The notes below the pieces were generated by a model. The model was not told where the DNA came from, searched no databases, and worked only from the letters and a program-made list of their open reading frames with translations. A stretch of DNA of 52,616 nt from Hymenobacter roseosalivarius DSM 11622 (lineage in GTDB: Bacteria > Bacteroidota > Bacteroidia > Cytophagales > Hymenobacteraceae), in contig NZ_FWWW01000073.1 of assembly GCF_900176135.1 (NCBI RefSeq), forward strand, positions 9 through 52,624, in the 5' to 3' direction. The first letter of the stretch is position 1; each line of letters begins with the position of its first letter. Positions 8,730 through 16,724 of the stretch are shown in pieces. Made by a program: the position numbers and the translations under genes.

Positions 8730-8856
8730 CACAACGACACGAAAGGGACCGATAAAAGTAATCTAAGACCCCTCATGCCGGGCTTGCCAAAATGGGATGG
8801 GTTAAAAAAAGCCCCCCAGCGAGCTTTAATTAGTTGTCTTACCTTAAAATAGTTAG

Positions 8857-9825
8857 TTGAAAACCACGCTTTTTGATCGTTCTATCCGTATAGGTACCCG
8901 TGGTAGCCGGTTGGCGCTGTGGCAGGCTAACCACGTAGCAGCCTGCTTGGAGCGGGAGCTATTCCAAACCGAAATCGTCATTATCACCACCAAAGGTGAC
9001 GTGGTGCTCGACCGCTCTCTCGATAAAATTGGGGCCAAAGGCGTGTTCACGGAAGAGCTGGAAGAAAGCCTACGCAATGGCACGATCGATATTGCCGTAC
9101 ACAGCGCCAAAGACGTGCAGAGTACTATCCCGGATGATCTGGAACTGCTGGCTTTTATGGAGCGCGAAAAAGTGAACGATGTAATTGTCAGCTTTGACCC
9201 CGCCTTTTCCCTGCAACAGCCGAGCATTGTGCTCGGCACCAGCAGCACGCGGCGGCGGTCCATGCTCAAGCGCTACTACCCTGATATTATCACGGCGGAA
9301 TCTCGTGGCAACCTGCAAACCCGGTTGCGCAAGCTGGAAGAAGGACAATACGATGCGCTGGTGCTGGCCTTTGCCGGCGTGCACCGCATGGAGTACGACC
9401 ACCTGATTACGCACATGCTGCCCGAAACGCAATTCGTGCCAGCGGCCGGCCAGGGAAGCATTGCTATAGAGTGCGCCAAGAATCTGGACTTAGGGCGTAA
9501 AATAGCGCTCCAAGGAATTCTGGACCACACGGATACTCATGCCTGCCTACGCGCTGAGCGGGCGTTTCTGCGCACTATGGAGGGCGGCTGCAGCATCCCA
9601 TCCTTTGCCCTGGCCACTTACACCGATGAGGGCTTGCTACAGCTCCACGGCGGCCTGATCAGCCTCGATGGGCAGCAGTACGTAGAGGAAATCAGCGCCG
9701 TCACCGACGTAGATCAAGCAGAGAATATGGGCTTCAGTTTAGCTGAAAGCGTGCTTAGCCGTGGTGGCAAGCAAATATTGGCTGAAATCCGCGGCCACAG
9801 GGAGTCGGACTCGAGTACGTTTTAA
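8857..9825 (+). CDS. hemC: Hydroxymethylbilane synthase (porphobilinogen deaminase)
   Basis: Joins four porphobilinogen units into hydroxymethylbilane in haem synthesis. The protein has 322 residues. RIGTRGSRLALWQANHVA opens the fold, and DVQSTIPDDL, GTSSTRRRSMLKRY and PAAGQGSIAIEC are present. The dipyrromethane-bearing cysteine is Cys245 (GGCSIP). The start appears to be TTG 8857, because no ATG lies in frame before the conserved motif. The last ten residues (GHRESDSSTF) differ from the usual short ending after ILAEI. No other haem gene is nearby. Confidence 0.93.
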   Translation: MKTTLFDRSIRIGTRGSRLALWQANHVAACLERELFQTEIVIITTKGDVVLDRSLDKIGAKGVFTEELEESLRNGTIDIAVHSAKDVQSTIPDDLELLAFMEREKVNDVIVSFDPAFSLQQPSIVLGTSSTRRRSMLKRYYPDIITAESRGNLQTRLRKLEEGQYDALVLAFAGVHRMEYDHLITHMLPETQFVPAAGQGSIAIECAKNLDLGRKIALQGILDHTDTHACLRAERAFLRTMEGGCSIPSFALATYTDEGLLQLHGGLISLDGQQYVEEISAVTDVDQAENMGFSLAESVLSRGGKQILAEIRGHRESDSSTF

Positions 9826-9907
9826 GCTGAACAAGCCTGAAATCCAGATTCTACTGGCGTTAAACCCACTTGATCCAAAACCAATTACTGCACTAGCTTT
9901 TCGTATC

Positions 9908-10549
9908 ATGAATACTATTTCCCGCGTTTGGGCGCTGAATTTGGTCTTTTTGTTGTCTCTCACACTTGTTGTTCAGGCTGAAAAAGCCCCCCGCAAAAGC
10001 AAAAAGGATGAAGTGGTAACACTCAGTACCAACCTGGGCGAAATGAAGCTGATTCTCTTCGACCAGACACCTGAGCATAAGGCTAACTTTTTGAAGCTGG
10101 CCCAAAGCGGGTTCTACGATGGCACAACCTTTCACCGTGTCATTCAGAATTTTATGATTCAGGGCGGCGATCCTAATACCAAAGACGCCGACCCTGACAA
10201 CGATGGTGCTGGTCAGCCCGACGCCACTCCCATCCCCGCCGAAATTCGGCCAGAGCTACAACATAAGTTTGGTGCCGTAGCCGCCGCTCGTCAGGGCGAC
10301 TACGTGAACCCCACCCGCGCCAGCAGCGCGTCGCAGTTTTATGTTGTCCAGAATCACCAGGGCACCAAGCACCTAGATGGGGCCTATACGGTATTCGGGC
10401 AAGTAATTAGTGGGCTGGATGTAATCGATAAAATCGCGGCCCAGCCCACCGGCCCCCGCGACCGGCCCATTACCGATGTGAAGATGACAGTGAAAGTGGA
10501 TAAGCTGAAAAAAAAGAAAATCACGGAGCTGTACGGGTACCAGTATTAA
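9908..10549 (+). CDS. Exported peptidyl-prolyl cis-trans isomerase, cyclophilin type
   Basis: A 213-residue cyclophilin that probably assists folding in the periplasm. ATG 9908 gives a signal peptide (MNTISRVWALNLVFLLSLTL, about 23 residues). The enzyme part carries FHRVIQNFMIQGGDP, ASSASQFYVVQN and LDGAYTVFGQVISGLDVID, the catalytic and substrate-binding motifs. A longer frame begins at 9761 inside hemC, but its residues are not cyclophilin-like. It follows hemC after 82 bases. Confidence 0.92.
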   Translation: MNTISRVWALNLVFLLSLTLVVQAEKAPRKSKKDEVVTLSTNLGEMKLILFDQTPEHKANFLKLAQSGFYDGTTFHRVIQNFMIQGGDPNTKDADPDNDGAGQPDATPIPAEIRPELQHKFGAVAAARQGDYVNPTRASSASQFYVVQNHQGTKHLDGAYTVFGQVISGLDVIDKIAAQPTGPRDRPITDVKMTVKVDKLKKKKITELYGYQY

Positions 10550-10627
10550 TCCATGCGTGAATGGAGGGGGGTATAAAGCTCGCAAGAGCGCTCCCCGCTC
10601 ACTCACTCACCCATCCAATAACACACT

Positions 10628-11533
10628 ATGCGTATTCTGCTCACCGGGTCTAATGGATTATTAGGCCAGAAGCTAGTTGAACTGCTCCGGCAGCAACAAG
10701 GCGTCGAAATCATTGCTACTTCGCGCGGCGCTAACAAGCTAGCTGCTCACTATCCTGATCTGCGCTTTGTGCCGCTGGATGTAACGGACCGCGCTCAGGT
10801 ACAGCTGGTGCTAGGCACCGAAAAGCCTACGCACGTTATCCACACGGCCGCTATGACCAATGTGGATGAGTGCGAGCTGAATCGGGAGCCCTGCTGGCTT
10901 CAGAATGTGACGGCCGTAGAGCACCTCGTGGCGGCCTGCGAGCAGCATCAGGCTCACCTCACGCATGTGAGCACTGACTTCATATTCAGCGGCAAAAAAG
11001 GCCCCCTGACCGAGGAAGAAGTGCCAGCTCCCATAAATTTCTATGGCGAAAGCAAGCTGGCTGCCGAGCAGGCGGTGCAAGCCAGTAAAGGCTCCTGGGC
11101 TATTGTGCGAACGGTGCTGGTGTATGGTATCGTGCATGACTATGGCCGCACCAACATCGTACTCTGGGTGCGCGATTCGCTGCGAGCCGGCAAGCAGATC
11201 AACGTTGTAGACGACCAGTTTCGCACCCCTACCCTGGCAGAAGATTTGGCGCAGGGATGTTGGCTGGTGGCGCGGCAAGATGCGACTGGAGTTTACAACA
11301 TTAGCAGTAGCGAGCTACTGACGCCTTATCAGATGGCGCTGCAGGTGGCCGACTACTTTGCGCTCGATAAATCGCTAATTGTGAAAGCCGACGGCAGCAC
11401 GTTCACGCAGCCCGCCAAGCGTCCTCCCCGCACTGGCTTCATCATTACCAAAGCCCAACGCGACTTAGGGTATAAGCCTCATACTTTTCAGGAAGGAATT
11501 GCCTTGTTGGCGCGCCAGACTGAGGAAGCATAA
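10628..11533 (+). CDS. SDR-family reductase, dTDP-4-dehydrorhamnose reductase-like
   Basis: A 301-residue extended short-chain reductase. The N-terminal LLTGSNGLLGQKLVELL is the NAD(P)-binding GxxGxxG loop. STDFIFSG and YGESKLAAEQ (catalytic YxxxK) follow, then VYNISSSELLTPYQMA and a C-terminal segment typical of RfbD-like proteins. The likely substrate is a nucleotide sugar, but no other rhamnose gene is present, so the exact role is uncertain. A strong terminator follows directly. Confidence 0.8.
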   Translation: MRILLTGSNGLLGQKLVELLRQQQGVEIIATSRGANKLAAHYPDLRFVPLDVTDRAQVQLVLGTEKPTHVIHTAAMTNVDECELNREPCWLQNVTAVEHLVAACEQHQAHLTHVSTDFIFSGKKGPLTEEEVPAPINFYGESKLAAEQAVQASKGSWAIVRTVLVYGIVHDYGRTNIVLWVRDSLRAGKQINVVDDQFRTPTLAEDLAQGCWLVARQDATGVYNISSSELLTPYQMALQVADYFALDKSLIVKADGSTFTQPAKRPPRTGFIITKAQRDLGYKPHTFQEGIALLARQTEEA

Positions 11534-11537
11534 ACGC

Positions 11538-11571
11538 AAAAAACCCGCGGGCAGAACCTGCGGGTTTTTTA
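11538..11571 (+). terminator. Intrinsic terminator of the rfbD-like gene
   Basis: Arms AAAAAACCCGC (11538-11548) and GCGGGTTTTTT (11560-11570) form a strong stem with a T-run, starting 5 bases after the stop codon. Confidence 0.9.
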
Positions 11572-11651
11572 ACACACCTATTGCAACAACCTTTATTGTT
11601 TCGACAGCGTCGCGAGCAAATGCCGCGTGCCGAAACCATTTATTTTAAAAT

Positions 11652-11873
11652 TTACCAAGTACCATCCGTTGCTGAGGCAACCATGCCTACCAGCAGATTA
11701 CCAACCATCACTGCCCGGCCACTGCGTAGAGCAGCTTGAGCCACAGCATAGGGAATCAAGTCTCCATCAATGGTTTCAAAATCTGACATCTGGGGGGCCG
11801 ATTGCCGCGCCATTTCTATCAATAAGTAACGCAAAGCGTACCCCTGACGACGTTTGAAGAGTAAAGAGGACAT
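11652..11873 (-). CDS. Short hypothetical protein (about 73 residues)
   Basis: From ATG 11873 the frame reads MSSLLFKRRQGYALRYLLIE and continues to a hydrophobic C-terminal stretch (AVMVGNLLVGMVASATDG). An upstream TTG at 11957 would add 28 residues. No family is recognised and no promoter box was found. It sits alone between the rfbD-like terminator and the ABC operon. Codon use looks ordinary, but the call rests mainly on an open frame. Confidence 0.33.
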   Translation of the reverse strand: MSSLLFKRRQGYALRYLLIEMARQSAPQMSDFETIDGDLIPYAVAQAALRSGRAVMVGNLLVGMVASATDGTW

Positions 11874-11957
11874 AGGAGGGTAGAACAGGCAAGCGGAGTG
11901 AAAATCAGCAGCACTTCTAGGCGCTACCCGATCTTCGTTACAATAGTACAACCACAA

Positions 11958-12200
11958 TAGGCCTTGTGGAAAGGAAGATAAACCTGCTTTTGTGACTTGA
12001 ATTATTCTAACATTTTTTAATTATTCCTCTTTATCTAAACATTAACTATTAAGGGTTAATAGGGATATAAGCCTTTTTATGAGGTTTTAATGAATTCCAG
12101 GCTTCAAAATAGAATTTAACTGCCACCAAATCCCATTCACCTATATATCTGCCCAAAAGGAATAATTTGCTTGTATTTGTGACATATAGAAAAATATATA
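11958..12200. other. AT-rich spacer downstream of the ABC importer operon
   Basis: Much richer in A and T than its neighbours, with runs such as CATTTTTTAATTATTCC near 12011. I saw no coding frame of note, no strong hairpin and no T-run positioned to terminate dppC on the minus strand. Confidence 0.5.
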
Positions 12201-13205
12201 TTAAGCAGAAATTTTGTTGGTGGTGAGTTGGCGGAGCGCTAAGGTGGTTGCAGCTAGTGCTAGGGCAGGAAAAAGAGCAAGCCACCAAGCGGTAGGGTCG
12301 AGCCTTGCTGCGGCTAATGTCCGGCCCCAACTAGGTATTTCGGGTGGAAGGCCAACACCAAGAAAGGAAAGGGTAGTTTCTAAACCAATAAGGGCGCTAA
12401 GACTGAGTGGAAAAGCCGTACGTGCAGTGCGCCAGGCATTTGGTAGAGCATGACGCCATAAAATTTGCCCCCCAGATAAGCCAATAGCTCTAGCCGATTC
12501 GATGTAAGGCAGCGTACGCACCCTCAAAAGCTCAGCCCGGACGAGGTGAGCCGGCTCGGGCCAGTGGGTGAGGGTTAGCAGTAGGAAAATCCCTGGCAAG
12601 GAAGCATCCTGCACGGCAGCTAACGCGAGAATAAGGACCAAGCGAGGTACTGACGATAATAGAGAGGCTGCCCCCAGCACGAGCCGATCGGTGGGAAAGG
12701 GCCAGGAGCGACGTAGCATAGGCACACGCATCAGCGATTTGCCTATGATAACAGCTGCCGCTAAGCTCAAGAGCAGGAGCCACCAAGCCGAAGGAGCAGT
12801 AGATACAATTTCTACTGCTCCCACTAGTAAGAGGCCCCCCATCAGCCAATAGACAATGGAAATACGAAGACCAGAATTGCCCCAAAAACCGGCTGCACTG
12901 CCCAAAAAAGTGCCTACTACGGTTGCAAATAAGGCCGCAGGCAGGCTCACCAGTAAAGCTGTGCGTGCGCCGTATACTAAAGCTGTCAACACGTCGCGGC
13001 CAAACCCATCGGTTCCCAGCCAATGCCGAGAAGTATCGGGGACGCTGGGGGGCAAAAATGGGGGCTGAGCTATATGATTCAGATCGACGGAATCGGCGGG
13101 AAAGGGTAAGGGCAACCAAGGTGCCAGTAGCGCGGCACTGACTATCAGTACCAGCCACCCGACCGCAATTGCGTGCTGCGCAGCGCCTTTTTTTCGAGGC
13201 CTCAT
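12201..13205 (-). CDS. Peptide/nickel-type ABC transporter permease (DppC/OppC-like)
   Basis: A 334-residue inner-membrane permease. It has an N-terminal membrane segment (residues about 15-33), a periplasmic part with HWLGTDGFGRDV, five or more further membrane segments, and the cytoplasmic loop ESARAIGLSGGQILWRHALPN that docks the ATPase. It overlaps the upstream permease by 4 bases (ATGA), so the two are translationally coupled. Compared with typical DppC, the membrane core carries an additional hydrophobic stretch (about residues 115-155). No ATPase gene follows. Confidence 0.87.
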   Translation of the reverse strand: MRPRKKGAAQHAIAVGWLVLIVSAALLAPWLPLPFPADSVDLNHIAQPPFLPPSVPDTSRHWLGTDGFGRDVLTALVYGARTALLVSLPAALFATVVGTFLGSAAGFWGNSGLRISIVYWLMGGLLLVGAVEIVSTAPSAWWLLLLSLAAAVIIGKSLMRVPMLRRSWPFPTDRLVLGAASLLSSVPRLVLILALAAVQDASLPGIFLLLTLTHWPEPAHLVRAELLRVRTLPYIESARAIGLSGGQILWRHALPNAWRTARTAFPLSLSALIGLETTLSFLGVGLPPEIPSWGRTLAAARLDPTAWWLALFPALALAATTLALRQLTTNKISA

Positions 13206-14254
13206 GCCTGCAAACGAATTCGTGGATCCGTCAGAAAATACAGCGTATCAGCCACTACTAGCCCAATCAAGCGCATGATTGCCATCAGCAAAACGCCCCC
13301 CACGAGAACCGGAAAATCATGCGTTGCGGCTGCCTCGGCCATTAGTCGGCCCATACCAGGCAGCGCAAAAATGACCTCTACTACCACTGCTCCCGCCACA
13401 AGCGCGGGTAGCAAGTCGGTAAGCAGGGCTATTACAGGCAGCAGCGCATTGCGTAGGGCGTGCCGCGTAGCCACCTGATAAGCAGATAGGCCTTTAGCAC
13501 GAGCAGTGGTTGCGTAATTGGCTCCCAGTTCATGACGAAGGGCATCATAAAGCTGAACCACCAAGGATGGCAGCTTCACCAAAACCAAACTAGCCAGCGG
13601 GAGAGTACTGTAATAAAGATAAGTACTGATTTGAACGTGCCAGGGAGCGTTGTCGGCGGTTTGTTGGCCCATACCATAGGCCGGAAAAAGTGGAAGAATA
13701 TCGGGATTGGCAAGCAGTAGTAGCAGGCCCAATGCCACTACAAATAGCGGCAAGGCATCTATTGCATACAACATGCTGAGCAAGAATGCCGGGCCACCGC
13801 ACACCAGCCACAACGCCAGAACCACGGAGAGAACAGTAGCCAATAGAGCAGCGCTAGTAGTTAGCGGCAACGTAAACCGCAAGGCCTCACCTAATACGGC
13901 TGTAACCGGCTGGCCGCTACGATATGATTGACCCAAATCGCCTTTTACCGCTTTTTTGAGCCACTTATGGTACTGATTATCACTGCCGTGCCACTGCCAC
14001 ACCGCGCCAGTAGTCGAATGAGTGCAGGAAAAATAGAAAACAGGCCCCGTAAGACCTAGCCGTTCTTGGATTCTTAGAAGCGCGGCCTCACGCTCGGCTG
14101 CGGTAAGGCCCCGATTTCCTACGCTATCATCACTTAAGGCCTGACCTAATAAATCATTGGTAGGAAGCGCGCGGCTAAGCAGAAAAACAAACGAAACAAT
14201 GGCCCAGGTAGCCGGAATAGTGCGTAAAAGTCGGTACAGAAGAAAACGCCCCAT
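13202..14254 (-). CDS. Peptide/nickel-type ABC transporter permease (DppB/OppB-like)
   Basis: A 350-residue inner-membrane permease beginning MGRFLLYRLLRTIPATWAIV, the usual DppB N-terminus. It carries GDLGQSYRSGQPV and the EAA-type loop NYATTARAKGLSAYQVATRHALRN. A central region (about 75-110) is rearranged relative to textbook DppB. It ends inside the start codon of the DppC-like gene and begins 6 bases after the binding-protein gene, so the three form one operon. Confidence 0.87.
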   Translation of the reverse strand: MGRFLLYRLLRTIPATWAIVSFVFLLSRALPTNDLLGQALSDDSVGNRGLTAAEREAALLRIQERLGLTGPVFYFSCTHSTTGAVWQWHGSDNQYHKWLKKAVKGDLGQSYRSGQPVTAVLGEALRFTLPLTTSAALLATVLSVVLALWLVCGGPAFLLSMLYAIDALPLFVVALGLLLLLANPDILPLFPAYGMGQQTADNAPWHVQISTYLYYSTLPLASLVLVKLPSLVVQLYDALRHELGANYATTARAKGLSAYQVATRHALRNALLPVIALLTDLLPALVAGAVVVEVIFALPGMGRLMAEAAATHDFPVLVGGVLLMAIMRLIGLVVADTLYFLTDPRIRLQA

Positions 14255-14260
14255 GCTGAT

Positions 14261-15997
14261 CTAGCCTTCCGGCAAGGGTTCGATCGCCATAACCTCGTAG
14301 CCCGGCCGTAGCCCCGATACGCGCAGATTGGTAAGCCGTCGGTTGGCAACTAGGCGGTAGCGATAAAAGAACAGAACGACTAGGGGGCTTTCTGTGCGCA
14401 AGATCACCTGAAACTTCCGCAGCAGCTGTGCTTTTCGGCCCAGGTCCTCCTCGCGCACAATAGCTTTTATCAGCCTATCGCTCGTGGGCGTCCCAAACCG
14501 AGTAAAGTTGCTGATACCAGTACTCGCAGAGTGAAGTAGGGGGCTGAAATCGTAGGCGAAAGGATTGCCTGATAGCGTACGCAGGTATATATCAAAGTTG
14601 CCCGCGCGCAACTTACCAAGCAGTAAGGTCGATTCGGTGGGTCGTAGCTGAATGGGGATGCCCAACCGCGCCGCGGCGTTGCGCAGCTGTAAAGCAATAG
14701 TTTCGAAGGCCGCATCGCCGGCCCGATAGGTTATACTCAACTCCAAAGCCTGGGTTTGGCCTCCTGCTAGGCGTCGTGTCCAGTTGCCTGTGCTTTGCCG
14801 TGCCCAACCTGCTTGCCTTAATAGCACTTCTGCCTGTTGGGGGGCATAAGTGAGCAGAGGCAGGCTGTCATTATACACTGCTTTTTCCTGTGGATTAATA
14901 AGCCCGACACTCGGATAAGCCATGCCATTTTGGGTAGCTTTAATGAGTGCTGGTATATTAAATAGGTAGCTTAACGCCTGGCGTGTCAGCCGGTCGTCAA
15001 GCGGCACGCGGCTGCTGTTAAAGCCTGCCAGAACCATTTCGTACGAGTCGGCCGTGTAAAAGCGCAACGCCTGCCTGCCACTCTCCGACTTACGAAGACG
15101 GTTGAATTCGTTCGCAGGCACCATTGGGTAAATGTCTATATCGCCTCGCCGCAACGCGAGCAATGCCGTGGCGTTATCAGGAATTATCTGGAAATCAATC
15201 TGTTTTGGCCGTGCTAGCAACTGGGGCTGCTGTACCGGCAATCGGTCGGCCCACCAGTTTGTTTTACGGCGAAAGGTTAGTGCCTGCCCATTACGCCAAG
15301 CTGTCAACTGATAAGGCCCCGAGCCGGGGAGATTCATTGGGCTCTTATCCAGATTGGCCGCGTTATAGCGTTGCACGAAAGCCGCTAGCACAGGATATTT
15401 ACTCAAGGAAACGGGCGTCGGCTGAGTTAAAGCTGCCAAGGGGATAGTACGCAACTGCCGCTGCGGGTCCAAGGCGTACTCGGGTAGAATAGGATACTCG
15501 CCGGAGACGTATGCATACTCCGGGGCGCGGCCCTGGCATACGAGCGTGAATTGACGCGCGTCGGTTGAGTCTAACCGCACGTCTTGGATAAAGCTGAAGC
15601 GGGCTCGTGCTTCTTCATTCGGCAAACCCGGAGAGTTCATCACCTTCAAGGTAAAGGCCACATCCTGAGCGACTATGGGCTGGCCATTATCCCAAGTGGC
15701 AGCGCTTCGGAGCCGGTAGGTAAGTAAGGTCAACGAGTCCTGGTGTTGTACCATAGGCAGCTTTTCGGCCAGCCATGGTACATATTCCTGTTTCTGGTTG
15801 TCTACGGTTAATAAGTTTTGGTATAATAATCCAACAGCTTGGTTGGCAATATCATTAGGAATTGTAAGCGGATTTAAGGACTCGGGGTCACGCACCCACC
15901 GCACTCGCACAGCATCAGAAGTGGATGACTGTGGATTGCAGGCGGACAGCAAACCAAGAAATGTATAGAGCCACAGCCCCCAAAGTAGTCGCCGCAT
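14261..15997 (-). CDS. Extracellular solute-binding lipoprotein, family 5 (OppA/DppA-like)
   Basis: A 578-residue binding protein that would deliver peptides or a similar ligand to the two permeases. The signal peptide ends in the lipobox LLSAC (Cys20). VRWVRDPESLNPL opens the mature domain. AATWDNGQPIVAQDVAFTLK is the family 5 signature near residues 115-135. It is first in a three-gene operon. A long hairpin (16024-16083) occupies the leader just upstream of ATG 15997. The ligand cannot be told from the sequence. Confidence 0.9.
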   Translation of the reverse strand: MRRLLWGLWLYTFLGLLSACNPQSSTSDAVRVRWVRDPESLNPLTIPNDIANQAVGLLYQNLLTVDNQKQEYVPWLAEKLPMVQHQDSLTLLTYRLRSAATWDNGQPIVAQDVAFTLKVMNSPGLPNEEARARFSFIQDVRLDSTDARQFTLVCQGRAPEYAYVSGEYPILPEYALDPQRQLRTIPLAALTQPTPVSLSKYPVLAAFVQRYNAANLDKSPMNLPGSGPYQLTAWRNGQALTFRRKTNWWADRLPVQQPQLLARPKQIDFQIIPDNATALLALRRGDIDIYPMVPANEFNRLRKSESGRQALRFYTADSYEMVLAGFNSSRVPLDDRLTRQALSYLFNIPALIKATQNGMAYPSVGLINPQEKAVYNDSLPLLTYAPQQAEVLLRQAGWARQSTGNWTRRLAGGQTQALELSITYRAGDAAFETIALQLRNAAARLGIPIQLRPTESTLLLGKLRAGNFDIYLRTLSGNPFAYDFSPLLHSASTGISNFTRFGTPTSDRLIKAIVREEDLGRKAQLLRKFQVILRTESPLVVLFFYRYRLVANRRLTNLRVSGLRPGYEVMAIEPLPEG

Positions 15998-16023
15998 AAG
16001 CTAACAACCGCGTAGAAACGGCT

Positions 16024-16083
16024 CCGGGCAAGTTAGCTAAGATTCCCCAACTGGTGGAGATGAATCTCAGCTAACTTGCCCGG
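16024..16083. promoter_or_regulatory. 21-bp-stem hairpin in the leader of the ABC operon
   Basis: Arms 16024-16044 and 16063-16083 pair almost perfectly (one mismatch) around an 18-base loop. The hairpin lies 26 bases before the binding-protein start and 62 bases after the stop of the repeat peptide. It lacks a good T-run on either strand. It could end the peptide transcript, control the operon, or be a dispersed repeat. Confidence 0.6.
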
Positions 16084-16145
16084 ATTATTTTATAAAGAGG
16101 TAAATACAATAGGTATCTACCGAGCGTTTCTAGTACTTGTCGAGC

Positions 16146-16352
16146 CTAGCGAGCGTTACCATCGTTCCAGCCGCTGCTGCCCCCGACACTTTGGGTCGTC
16201 AGGTTACCATCGTTCCAGCCGCTGCTGCCGCCAGCACTTTGAGTCGTCAGGTTACCATCGTTCCAGCCGCTGCTGCCGCCTTTAGCAGTAGTGGTAGGAG
16301 ACGAAGCTAAAGTGGTAAATTGGAGAAGTGCGAGAGCAAGTAATTGTAGCAT
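16146..16352 (-). CDS. Small exported peptide with three 16-residue repeats
   Basis: A 68-residue product. ATG 16352 opens a signal peptide (MLQLLALALLQFTTLASS). The rest is three copies of GGSSGWNDGNLTTQS plus A or V, the last truncated to GGSSGWNDGN then AR. I know no matching family. A TTTG-19 bases-CACATTTG promoter (16392-16422) lies upstream. It precedes the ABC operon on the same strand. The repeat DNA is nearly identical, which points to recent duplication. It might be a secreted or cell-surface peptide, but no function is known. Confidence 0.6.
   Translation of the reverse strand: MLQLLALALLQFTTLASSPTTTAKGGSSGWNDGNLTTQSAGGSSGWNDGNLTTQSVGGSSGWNDGNAR
16155..16280. repeat. 48-bp tandem repeats within the exported peptide gene
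   Basis: Copies begin at 16155, 16203 and 16251 with exact 48-base spacing; the third is partial. Each starts GTTACCATCGTTCCAGCC. Copies 1 and 2 differ at only a few bases. Confidence 0.9.
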
Positions 16353-16391
16353 GTTGTCGTTAGTTGTGTGTAGTTCGAGCGATGAACCATA

Positions 16392-16422
16392 CAAATGTGA
16401 GGTGTTAGAGAGCCATAACAAA
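16392..16422 (-). promoter_or_regulatory. -33/-7 promoter of the repeat-peptide gene
   Basis: On the minus strand TTTG (16422-16419) and CACATTTG (16399-16392) are separated by exactly 19 bases. The -7 box has one mismatch to TAnnTTTG. ATG 16352 follows after 39 bases. Confidence 0.5.
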
Positions 16423-16724
16423 GGAAGATTGTCTGCTAAATATGACTAGGATATTATAAATATTAATTTGGCTGTATATTATTGAAGAAGATAAATATAT
16501 GCTCGATTACATAAATTTTCTTATTATGATAGTGCTATACTACAGAGCCCTTAAGCAGCTTTAGTATAAAAAAGAGATATAGTATAATTATGAAATTACT
16601 CAGTTTTGAATCGATTATATATATGTAGGGTACTTACTGGGGAGCATAAATCACTGATATTTGCCTTTCCTACCAATGAAAGTATTAATGGAAGTATGTG
16701 CATTCATAAAATGGTACTCTATCT
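16423..16724. other. AT-rich intergenic region upstream of the 509-residue protein
   Basis: Strongly A/T-rich, with many TATA-like stretches. A GATATTTG sequence (16656-16663, one mismatch to the -7 consensus) could promote the plus-strand gene. I saw no RNA gene or conserved hairpin. Confidence 0.4.

Noticed and set aside
10549..10627. GCTC-GCAA-GAGC hairpin between the cyclophilin and the rfbD-like gene
   Set aside because: The stem is 4 bp with no T-run; it is too weak to call a terminator.
12532..13158. Open frame of about 208 codons overlapping the DppC-like permease
   Set aside because: It runs in another frame of the same strand over a clear membrane permease; its composition (many Ser, Arg, Cys) is typical of a shadow frame.
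16155..16280. Regularly spaced repeats that might suggest a CRISPR array
   Set aside because: The repeats are directly adjacent with no unique spacers, and they encode in-frame protein repeats.
16076..16285. Plus-strand frame with repeated YHRSSRCC units
   Set aside because: It is antisense to the tandem-repeat peptide gene. The repeats in this frame come from the same DNA, and it lacks a signal peptide or promoter.
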